This document shows positions 1 to 5,127 of a stretch of 7,687 nucleotides of DNA, piece after piece. The notes under the pieces were generated by a model. That model was not told the origin of the DNA. It saw only the letters and a list, made by a program, of their open reading frames with translations, and did no database searches. Within the stretch, counting starts at the first letter, position 1; each line of letters starts with the position of its first letter. This DNA comes from an uncultured Collinsella sp. Lineage in GTDB: Bacteria; Actinomycetota; Coriobacteriia; Coriobacteriales; Coriobacteriaceae. The translations under genes were made by a program, and so were the position numbers. The DNA lies in assembly GCA_902465425.1 (NCBI GenBank), contig CABQNA010000063.1, positions 1 to 7,687 on the forward strand, given 5' to 3'.

Positions 1-33
1 CCGCCACAAAGGGGACAGGCACCTTTGTGGCGG
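1..33 (-). repeat. REP-like hairpin repeat, copy 1
   Basis: Perfect 12-bp stem (1-12 with 22-33) around a 9-nt loop. Read on the minus strand, the loop is TGCCTGTCC, identical to the loops of the two other copies at 862-896 and 1665-1701. The outer stem has G-C where the other copies have A-T (CCGCC/GGCGG against CCACC/GGTGG), a paired change that keeps the stem intact. It lies 55 bp past the stop codon of the minus-strand gene ending at 89. The element may extend beyond the left edge. No T-tract can be seen, so a terminator role is unproven. Confidence 0.85.
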
Positions 34-88
34 TGGGGAACGAGCTCGATGTTGTTGTGATCGTTGAGCGGTATGTTAATGAGCGGCT

Positions 89-751
89 CTACAGAATTTC
101 ATCCGGGTTGGCGGGTTTGGTTGTTTTGGGGATGCCGAGTTTGGATGACGCGAAATCGTCAACATCGTCCTTGATTCCATCTTTGGTGTAGACGGTGACC
201 GTATAGGTGCTGTGCCCGAATTCGCTCTTGTCGCGTGTCGCCCAGGCCTGCCAGTAGGCAGCCCCGTTTCGCCCTTTGATTTTTCCGACACGGCGGAGTT
301 CTGTTCGCTTTAATTGCTGGTTGCTATAGATGGTTCGACCGGCCTCCTCGGTGAGCCCGCACTGTCCAAGCATCTTGTCGAGGACTTGGTTCATGTGGCG
401 CTCATCGGTGTTTGGTGCGTAGTCGTAGGCGAGGGTGTCGAGTGGCTGGTCGTCGATCAGATAGTTTAGCGCCTGAGGTTCAAGGCAGAAATAGGGGGAG
501 CATCCGTCGACCTTGCCGAGCAACGGTAACTTGGACTGCCAACTTCCGGTGGGAATTGCATATTCGTAGAACACGCCACGGCAGACAAAGGAGAGCGAGG
601 TGGCACGCGAGCCGGCGTCGATCATCCCGCAAAGATCGAAGGGCGAGGCGATACCAAAAGAAAAGGGCGTGATGACGATAAGGAAGAGCATCACGATGGG
701 TATGGCGAGAATGGCGATGACGTTGCGACCGGTGGAATGAGACGGCTTCAT
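89..751 (-). CDS. Membrane-anchored hypothetical protein (220 aa)
   Basis: I do not recognise this family. The start is taken as the ATG at 751 because GAGGAG lies 6 nt upstream of it on the minus strand; the upstream in-frame TTG at 769 has no comparable site. The protein opens with a short basic stretch (MKPSHSTGRN) and a strong hydrophobic segment at about residues 11-34, so it is probably a membrane-anchored or secreted protein with the rest outside. The exported part (about 185 residues) has five cysteines (41, 57, 84, 89, 131), is aromatic-rich and has a charged, lysine-containing C-terminal third. There is no lipobox and no LPXTG signal. It is divergent from the gene at 947, another anchored Cys-containing protein, and the two are separated by a REP-like hairpin. 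A chance ORF is unlikely given the clean signal segment and RBS, but the function is unknown. Confidence 0.75.
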   Translation of the reverse strand: MKPSHSTGRNVIAILAIPIVMLFLIVITPFSFGIASPFDLCGMIDAGSRATSLSFVCRGVFYEYAIPTGSWQSKLPLLGKVDGCSPYFCLEPQALNYLIDDQPLDTLAYDYAPNTDERHMNQVLDKMLGQCGLTEEAGRTIYSNQQLKRTELRRVGKIKGRNGAAYWQAWATRDKSEFGHSTYTVTVYTKDGIKDDVDDFASSKLGIPKTTKPANPDEIL

Positions 752-861
752 ATGCGCTCCTCGAGACAAAGATCTGTTGAGGATAGGCAGAAATGGATAT
801 GTTCAGAGAACAATTCAAGTTTAATCTCATGGCGCGAGATGGTCGACCGTTAGCGTCGAAA

Positions 862-896
862 ACCACCACAAAGGTGCCTGTCCCCTTTGTGGTGGT
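862..896 (+). repeat. REP-like hairpin repeat, copy 2
   Basis: Perfect 13-bp stem (ACCACCACAAAGG at 862-874 with its complement at 884-896) and a 9-nt loop TGCCTGTCC (875-883). It is identical over 35 nt to copy 3. It sits between the divergent genes at 751 and 947, so it could affect either promoter, or simply be an inserted repeat. The GGGGACAGGCACC core resembles REP sequences associated with RAYT (Y1-type transposase) families in other bacteria. That resemblance is from memory, and no transposase gene is in this window. Confidence 0.9.
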
Positions 897-946
897 GAGG
901 AGCGCACGGCTTCTTTTGGTAATAGTGTTAGCTGGCGGTATCATTA

Positions 947-1657
947 GTGCAGGTGGCGAAGGTTTGCATTGTGGGGTGTTTTGCCGTGAGCCGTTCTGCC
1001 CGTATTGGATTGATTGTCTTGGCGCTTGCGATCGCTGTGGTTGGCGCGGGCGCTGTCGGTATGGCATTTCTACCTGCTGCGGTGACGGAGCCGGTGGTCA
1101 AGCCTGTGATTCAATCTGTCGAACTTCTGACCGGCGACGACAAGCCCGAGGCCATTACCGTTGATTTTGATGAGCAGCCGGCTGTGCTGGGTATTAGCAA
1201 TTATCCGCGTATTCAGCTTGGGGCCATGCGCTATACCACGGATACAAGCCTGATCGATAGGACGTCCGAGCTACTCAAGGGCAAAACATTTAAGCGTTGG
1301 TACGGATATGCGTCCTATCGGGCAAAAGCGAACGACATGGTTGGCGGATGCCACTCTTCCATCGAGCTGGACACTGCAAACGGCGCAAAGTTATGTGATG
1401 TCTCGTACGATCCGGGCTACGAGGGCAATGAGGGTCCGGGCATCTACATCATGGACGGCGATGTCGCCTATGTCATGGAGGGCGACCAGACCGAGCTCAA
1501 CGATTTTATGGGTCAGTGTATCCAAGATGCCTATAAACAGACCTGCTTGCCTGACCCGCAGACTGCACGCGATAGTGGGTCTGCCCGTACATGGCTGTTC
1601 GAGGATGAGATGCCCTGGAGCGCCGAATCGGGAAGCACGGGCTCGGCAAGTAAATAG
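947..1657 (+). CDS. Membrane-anchored hypothetical protein (about 230 aa)
   Basis: Not a family I recognise. The start is uncertain: GTG at 947 (GGCGG 8 nt upstream), GTG at 971 (GAAGG 8 nt upstream) and GTG at 986 are all in frame. All keep the SRSAR basic patch, apart from the 986 start's first residues, and all keep the hydrophobic segment at about residues 20-42 in 947 numbering. That segment predicts a signal anchor or signal peptide. The roughly 190-residue exported part has four cysteines (135, 150, 191, 200), enough for two disulfides, and an acidic Gly/Tyr-rich stretch near 153-180. It ends in a Ser/Gly-rich tail. There is no sortase motif or lipobox. A REP-like hairpin begins 7 nt after the TAG stop. 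It is divergently paired with the anchored protein at 89-751; the two show no convincing alignment by eye, so paralogy is not claimed. Confidence 0.75.
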   Translation: MQVAKVCIVGCFAVSRSARIGLIVLALAIAVVGAGAVGMAFLPAAVTEPVVKPVIQSVELLTGDDKPEAITVDFDEQPAVLGISNYPRIQLGAMRYTTDTSLIDRTSELLKGKTFKRWYGYASYRAKANDMVGGCHSSIELDTANGAKLCDVSYDPGYEGNEGPGIYIMDGDVAYVMEGDQTELNDFMGQCIQDAYKQTCLPDPQTARDSGSARTWLFEDEMPWSAESGSTGSASK

Positions 1658-1664
1658 AGGCTGC

Positions 1665-1701
1665 AACCACCACAAAGGTGCCTGTCCCCTTTGTGGTGGT
1701 T
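1665..1701 (+). repeat. REP-like hairpin repeat, copy 3
   Basis: The same 35-nt element as copy 2 (1666-1700), here with one more A-T pair, giving a 14-bp perfect stem and the 9-nt loop TGCCTGTCC. It starts 7 nt after the stop codon of the upstream gene and is followed by TTTGTATG, only a short T-run. It could stabilise the 3' end of that mRNA or weakly terminate it. In the transcript sense of the gene it follows, its loop has the same polarity as copy 1 has behind its own gene. Confidence 0.9.
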
Positions 1702-1725
1702 TGTATGTCGTGGAACACTCAGAAA

Positions 1726-1761
1726 ATCTTATATATAGAGACTTAGATTTGTGTATAAGAT
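1726..1761. promoter_or_regulatory. AT-rich clpB upstream region with 8-bp inverted repeat
   Basis: ATCTTATA (1726-1733) and TATAAGAT (1754-1761) are perfect inverted copies separated by 20 nt, within the most AT-rich stretch upstream of clpB. TATAAG at 1754-1759 or TATATA at 1732-1737 could be a -10 box, but I see no convincing -35 for either. No complete CIRCE (TTAGCACTC-N9-GAGTGCTAA), HAIR/HspR (CTTGAGT-N7-ACTCAAG) or CtsR box is visible between 1658 and 1839. This is therefore only a candidate promoter/operator zone. Confidence 0.3.
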
Positions 1762-1800
1762 CGTACAAAGCTGGCAACAATACTTCTCGAACAACGTGAA

Positions 1801-1818
1801 GCCGCCCCGTAGGGCGGC
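1801..1818 (+). promoter_or_regulatory. GC-rich hairpin in the clpB 5' leader
   Basis: A perfect 7-bp stem GCCGCCC/GGGCGGC with a 4-nt loop CGTA, ending 8 nt before the clpB Shine-Dalgarno (GAGAGG, 1827-1832). It has no T-tract, so it is not an intrinsic terminator. It leaves the Shine-Dalgarno unpaired, so a classic thermosensor is not indicated. A role in mRNA stability or translation efficiency is possible but not shown. Confidence 0.4.
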
Positions 1819-1839
1819 CACCCCAAGAGAGGTGATTCC

Positions 1840-4467
1840 ATGAGAATCGATAAGCTAGCAATGACGTCGCGCGAGGCGCTGCAGACCGCCATGAGCACGG
1901 CTGCCGATGCGCAGGCCGGCGCGGTGGAGCCGATTCATCTGCTGTCTGCCCTGCTCGGTGCCGGCGAGCGCAATATCTCCGTGATCATCGAGCGCATCGG
2001 TGCCGACCCGGCTCAGCTCGCACGCTCCACACAGGATGCCATCGACCACTCGCCCAAGGTTTCGGGCGAGGGCCAGCAGATGGGCCTGTCCAACGAGCTC
2101 GTCCGCGTCATCGAAAAGGCCGAGAAGAAGGCCACCAAGATGGGCGACAGCTTTGTGGTGACCGAGCATCTGCTGATGGCACTTGCCGAGGACAAGGGCG
2201 AGGCCGGCCGCGTTCTGCGCGACGCAGGCGTGACCAAGGATCGCATCGAACAGGTCTACGAGGAGCTGCGTGGCGATGACCGCGTGACGTCTGCCGAGGA
2301 TAAGACTCAGTTTGAGGCGCTGGAGCAGTACGGCCGCAACATCTGCGACCTGGCCCGCGCCGGCAAACTCGATCCGGTCATCGGCCGTACCGATGAGATT
2401 CGCCGCACCATCCAGGTCCTGTCCCGTCGTACCAAGAACAACCCCGTGCTCATCGGTGAGCCGGGTGTCGGCAAGACGGCCATCGTCGAGGGCATCGCCC
2501 AGCGTATCGTAGCCGGCGACGTGCCGAGCACGCTGCGCGACCGCGACCTCATCGAGCTCGACATGAGCGCGCTGGTCGCCGGTGCCAAGTACCGTGGTGA
2601 GTTCGAGGACCGCTTGAAGGCCGTGCTCAAGGAGGTACAGAAGTCCGAGGGTAAGGTCATCCTGTTCATCGATGAGCTGCACACCATCGTGGGCGCGGGT
2701 GCCACCGAGGGCTCCATGGACGCCGGCAACATCCTGAAGCCTGCACTCGCCCGTGGCGACCTGCACGCGATCGGCGCGACCACGCTTGACGAGTACCGCA
2801 AGTACATCGAGAAGGACGCGGCGCTCGCACGTCGTTTCCAGACCGTGATGGTCAGCGAGCCTACCGTCGAGGACACCATTTCGATCCTGCGTGGCCTCAA
2901 GGAGAAGTACGAGATCTTCCACGGCGTGCATATCACCGATAGCGCGCTCGTGGCCGCCGCCGACCTCTCCGATCGCTACATCGCCGACCGTTTCCTGCCC
3001 GACAAGGCCATCGACCTGGTCGATGAGGCCGCAAGCCGCCTGCGCATGGAGCTCGACAGCATGCCGGTTGAGATCGACGCCACCACGCGTCAGCTCACCC
3101 AGCTGCAGATCGAGGAGCAGGCGCTCATGAAGGAGACCGATGACGCCTCCAAGGAGCGTCTGGAGGCCCTGCGTCAGGAGATCGCCGAGGTCCAGGAAAA
3201 GCTCAACGTGCAAAAGGCCGGCTGGCTCAACCAGAAGAACGCCATCGATCACGTGCAGGAGCTCAAGGGGCAGCTTGACGAGGCCAAGAGCGAAGAGGAG
3301 CGCGCGACGCGCAACGGCGACCTGGGCCGTGCGTCCGAGCTGCGCTACTCCGTGATTCCGGGCCTGCAGCAGCAGATTCAGGATTCCGAGGCCGCGCTCG
3401 AGGCACAAAAGCAGCAGGACGGCGAGGGCCTCAACGAGCAGGTGACCTCCGATGAGATCGCCGAGGTCGTGAGCGCCTGGACCGGCGTGCCCGTCTCCAA
3501 GATGATGCAGGGCGAGCTCGACAAGCTGAAGGGCCTGGAGGGCGAGCTGCATAAGCGCGTCATCGGTCAGGACGAGGCCGTCTCCGCCGTTGCCGCGGCC
3601 GTGCGCCGCAGCCGTGCGGGTCTCTCCGATCCGGACAAGCCCATCGGCAGCTTCTTCTTTCTGGGCCCCACCGGCGTGGGCAAGACCGAGCTCGCCAAGG
3701 CGCTTGCTGAGTGCCTGTTCGACGATGAGCGCGCACTCGTGCGTATCGACATGTCCGAGTACATGGAGAAGTTCAGCGTCCAGCGTCTGATCGGTGCGCC
3801 CCCGGGATACGTGGGTTACGACGAGGGCGGCCAGCTCACCGAGGCCGTGCGCCGTCGTCCGTACTCCGTGATCTTGCTCGACGAGATGGAGAAGGCTCAT
3901 CCGGATGTCTTTAACGTGCTGCTGCAGGTGCTTGACGACGGCCGTCTGACCGACGGTCAGGGTCGCCAGGTGTCCTTCAAGAACACGATTATCATCATGA
4001 CGTCCAACGTGGGCTCCAAGGCCATCGCCGATTTGTCCGGCAAGGACGAGGAGGAAATGCGCCATCAGGTCGACGCGGCCATGGCTCAGACCTTCCGCCC
4101 CGAGTTCCTCAACCGTATCGACGATATCGTGGTGTTCCATCCGCTCGGCATGGCGCAGATCGAGAAGATCGTCGACATCCAGCTTGCCGACGTCCGCGCA
4201 CGCCTGGCCAAGGAGCGCATGACGCTTGCCATCACCCCGGCGGCCAAGCAGATGCTCGCCGTGGGCGGCCTGGACCCGGTCTTTGGCGCCCGTCCGCTCA
4301 AGCGTCTGGTTCAGCGCGAGGTCGTGGATGCCATCGCCGCCGCTATCATCGACGGCACGGTGCGCGAGGGCGATCAGGTGACGGTCGATGTCGACAAGGA
4401 CGGCGGCTTTACCGTCGTGTGCGACAACACGCCGGCGGCCACCTACGAGATTCCCGACGCCGAGTAG
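1840..4467 (+). CDS. clpB: ATP-dependent disaggregase ClpB (Hsp100)
   Basis: Cytosolic AAA+ unfoldase that, as a hexamer working with DnaK/DnaJ/GrpE, pulls polypeptides out of aggregates after stress. The 875-residue length is normal for full-length ClpB. Domains: N-terminal Clp_N repeats (about 1-145); first AAA+ module with Walker A GEPGVGKT (206-213), pore loop KYRGEFE (250-256), Walker B LFIDEL (275-280) and Arg finger region LARRF (329-333); coiled-coil middle domain (about 400-525), the DnaK-contact propeller that separates ClpB from ClpA/ClpC-type proteins; second AAA+ module with Walker A GPTGVGKT (609-616), pore loop GAPPGYVGY (652-660), Walker B ILLDEMEKAHP (678-688) and sensor-2 GARPLKR (816-822). 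No ClpP-docking IGF/IGL-type loop is evident, as expected. All key residues are intact. The ATG at 1840 has GAGAGG 7 nt upstream. It is followed by its own terminator at 4511-4547, so it is probably monocistronic. Codons are strongly C/G-ending, consistent with high expression. Confidence 0.98.
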   Translation: MRIDKLAMTSREALQTAMSTAADAQAGAVEPIHLLSALLGAGERNISVIIERIGADPAQLARSTQDAIDHSPKVSGEGQQMGLSNELVRVIEKAEKKATKMGDSFVVTEHLLMALAEDKGEAGRVLRDAGVTKDRIEQVYEELRGDDRVTSAEDKTQFEALEQYGRNICDLARAGKLDPVIGRTDEIRRTIQVLSRRTKNNPVLIGEPGVGKTAIVEGIAQRIVAGDVPSTLRDRDLIELDMSALVAGAKYRGEFEDRLKAVLKEVQKSEGKVILFIDELHTIVGAGATEGSMDAGNILKPALARGDLHAIGATTLDEYRKYIEKDAALARRFQTVMVSEPTVEDTISILRGLKEKYEIFHGVHITDSALVAAADLSDRYIADRFLPDKAIDLVDEAASRLRMELDSMPVEIDATTRQLTQLQIEEQALMKETDDASKERLEALRQEIAEVQEKLNVQKAGWLNQKNAIDHVQELKGQLDEAKSEEERATRNGDLGRASELRYSVIPGLQQQIQDSEAALEAQKQQDGEGLNEQVTSDEIAEVVSAWTGVPVSKMMQGELDKLKGLEGELHKRVIGQDEAVSAVAAAVRRSRAGLSDPDKPIGSFFFLGPTGVGKTELAKALAECLFDDERALVRIDMSEYMEKFSVQRLIGAPPGYVGYDEGGQLTEAVRRRPYSVILLDEMEKAHPDVFNVLLQVLDDGRLTDGQGRQVSFKNTIIIMTSNVGSKAIADLSGKDEEEMRHQVDAAMAQTFRPEFLNRIDDIVVFHPLGMAQIEKIVDIQLADVRARLAKERMTLAITPAAKQMLAVGGLDPVFGARPLKRLVQREVVDAIAAAIIDGTVREGDQVTVDVDKDGGFTVVCDNTPAATYEIPDAE

Positions 4468-4510
4468 ATTTTGGGCCATGCCTTAAAATCTGCCTTTTGA
4501 GCCGAACGCC

Positions 4511-4547
4511 AAGGGCGGCGGATCCAATTGGGTCCGCCGCCCTTTTT
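4511..4547 (+). terminator. Rho-independent terminator of clpB
   Basis: A 15-bp stem (4511-4525 with 4530-4544, one T-G wobble) with the tetraloop AATT, running into TTTTT at 4543-4547. It starts 43 nt after the clpB stop codon. A strong intrinsic terminator, so the small gene at 4600 is likely transcribed separately or only by readthrough. Confidence 0.93.
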
Positions 4548-4599
4548 CGTGCGACAATCGATGATGTTGAACGTGAGTACATGGCAAGGAGCTATGCAG

Positions 4600-4794
4600 A
4601 TGAAAGACGAGAATAAGACGAATACGCCGGCGACCGATGCCGCACCCGCCGCACCCAAGCCTGCGCCTAAGCCGGCGCCCAAGCCGCGCGACCCCTACAT
4701 CCGTGCCGAGAACGAGGACGACGACGGCTACGATCCCTACAGCGATCGCCGCCCCGAGCGCGAGCCGATGTTCGAAGCCGATCCGTGGCGCTGA
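4600..4794 (+). CDS. Small Pro/Ala/Lys-rich acidic-tail protein (64 aa)
   Basis: Function unknown. The start is taken as the ATG at 4600 because AAGGAG (4586-4591) lies 8 nt before it; the in-frame ATG at 4594 is only 2 nt away from that site, and upstream in-frame ATGs at 4561 and 4564 have none. Residues 1-14 are polar. Residues 15-30 are a low-complexity Pro/Ala/Lys run with a repeated PAPK unit. Residues 31-64 are rich in Asp, Glu, Arg and aromatic residues (DPYIRAENEDDDGYDPYSDR) and end DPWR. There is no membrane segment or signal peptide, so it should be a cytosolic, largely disordered protein with opposite charge at its two ends. It lies 53 nt past the clpB terminator. A weak GACAAT (4553-4558) could be a -10 box. 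Low-complexity composition means it could be spurious, but the RBS and the change of composition between halves favour a real gene. Confidence 0.6.
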   Translation: MKDENKTNTPATDAAPAAPKPAPKPAPKPRDPYIRAENEDDDGYDPYSDRRPEREPMFEADPWR

Positions 4795-4818
4795 GTGCCA
4801 CCCAAAAGGCCACCAATA

Positions 4819-4885
4819 AGTTGCGGTGAAATAGGGACTGTTTTGCGGTTTGACCAGCAAAAGCAATCCCTATTTCACCGCAACT
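4819..4885. repeat. Long inverted-repeat (REP/MITE-like) element
   Basis: A perfect 19-bp stem: 4819-4837 (AGTTGCGGTGAAATAGGGA) pairs with 4867-4885, enclosing a 29-nt centre. The centre folds further: TTTTGC (4841-4846) pairs with GCAAAA (4857-4862), and TG (4839-4840) with CA (4864-4865) past a bulged G. The whole 67 nt is therefore one long hairpin. It is too long and lacks an adjacent T-tract for a normal terminator. The AAATAGGGAC core loosely resembles the AAAGGGGACAGG core of the other hairpin family in this window, but they are not copies of each other. Confidence 0.85.
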
Positions 4886-4900
4886 GCGTTAGGGATTTTT
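4867..4900 (+). terminator. Possible weak terminator overlapping the 4819-4885 element
   Basis: TCCCTA (4867-4872) pairs with TAGGGA (4890-4895), immediately followed by TTTTT (4896-4900). Inside, CGCA (4879-4882) pairs with TGCG (4885-4888). This would terminate the small gene ending at 4794. It uses the same bases as the right arm of the 19-bp stem, so the two folds exclude each other, and the longer stem should form first. Confidence 0.3.
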
Positions 4901-4919
4901 CTGCAGGGGGAGGGTAGTC

Positions 4920-4964
4920 AAAAAAGCCCCGTCCCAAATTGACTGCCAAATTGGCTGCTCGGGG
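4920..4964 (-). terminator. Possible minus-strand terminator
   Basis: Read on the minus strand, CCCCG (4964-4960) pairs with CGGGG (4931-4927), followed by C and six Ts (4925-4920). The loop is long (28 nt) and contains a small CCAATTTGG palindrome. No minus-strand gene has been identified upstream of it, so it may be a relic or may end an unannotated transcript (see findings). Confidence 0.3.
4934..4957. repeat. 12-bp imperfect tandem duplication
   Basis: CCAAATTGACTG (4934-4945) is directly followed by CCAAATTGGCTG (4946-4957), 11 of 12 bases identical. Only two units. It could be slippage or paired binding half-sites. Confidence 0.6.
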
Positions 4965-5063
4965 AGTCGCATTCGAGCTCGGTTGTCCTCTTAGCCACTC
5001 GATATCCTTCGGAGCAATAATGGTGAAAAACTTGCTTAAGTGTTAATCAAGCTACACACAATC

Positions 5064-5095
5064 TTGCTCTCTAATTAATCAAGAATCAGTATAAT
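5064..5095 (+). promoter_or_regulatory. Promoter of the ATPase gene
   Basis: TATAAT at 5090-5095 matches the sigma-70 type -10 consensus exactly, 33 nt before the ATG at 5128. The best -35, TTGCTC at 5064-5069, is 20 bp away, longer than the usual 16-18 bp. The promoter may therefore be weak or need an activator. The expected transcription start, near 5102, leaves only the right arm of the inverted repeat in the mRNA. Confidence 0.55.
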
Positions 5096-5115
5096 TTTGA
5101 TTAGCTAGAGAGCAA
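5088..5115 (-). promoter_or_regulatory. Possible minus-strand promoter in the same inverted repeat
   Basis: By the symmetry of the element, the minus strand carries TTGCTC (5115-5110) and TATACT (5093-5088) with a 16-bp spacer, better spacing than on the plus strand. It would start RNA near 5081 and read left toward the terminator-like structure at 4964-4920. Prediction only. Confidence 0.25.
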
Positions 5116-5127
5116 GATTGGAGAATC

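Larger units (their letters stand above)
5059..5120. promoter_or_regulatory. 62-bp inverted repeat straddling the ATPase promoter (candidate operator)
   Basis: Two 24-nt arms, 5059-5082 and 5097-5120, are inverted copies of each other with 22 of 24 positions complementary. The two differences are at 5074-5075 against 5104-5105, one of which is a T-G wobble. The 14-nt centre holds a consensus TATAAT (5090-5095), and the dyad axis (5089/5090) falls at its left edge. The right arm ends on the first G of the Shine-Dalgarno GGAG (5120-5123). Further half-site-like copies of TTAATCAAG occur at 5043-5051 and 5075-5083, exactly 32 bp apart. A dimeric or multimeric regulator binding here would block transcription. 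A mobile-element terminus is an alternative. Confidence 0.75.
4795..5127. other. Repeat-rich intergenic region, 333 bp
   Basis: No convincing protein gene lies here on either strand. It holds, in order: a 67-nt inverted-repeat element (4819-4885), a possible terminator overlapping its right arm (4867-4900), a possible minus-strand terminator (4920-4964) containing a 12-bp tandem duplication (4934-4957), an 8-codon ORF with a good RBS (5020-5046), and the 62-bp symmetric promoter element (5059-5120) of the ATPase gene. It is noticeably more AT-rich from about 5015 on. Confidence 0.7.

Noticed and set aside
41..48. Palindrome CGAGCTCG, also present at 4974-4981
   Set aside because: An 8-bp GC-rich palindrome is expected by chance in this composition, and the flanks are unrelated.
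800..812. Short palindrome TGTTC-AGA-GAACA in the divergent intergenic region
   Set aside because: Five-base arms are expected by chance. It is not a LexA-type arrangement (GAAC-N4-GTTC), and no promoter with good spacing was found around it.
793..1164. A plus-strand ORF of 123 codons running across REP copy 2
   Set aside because: It overlaps the better-supported gene at 947 in another frame, reads through the hairpin repeat, and gives an implausible Cys/Arg-rich product.
1855..4479. An 874-codon open frame on the minus strand antisense to nearly all of clpB
   Set aside because: It mirrors clpB codon phase. With strongly C/G-ending codons in clpB, the opposite frame lacks stops. Its product is a low-complexity Leu/Gly/His-rich sequence with no domain, while the plus frame is an intact ClpB.
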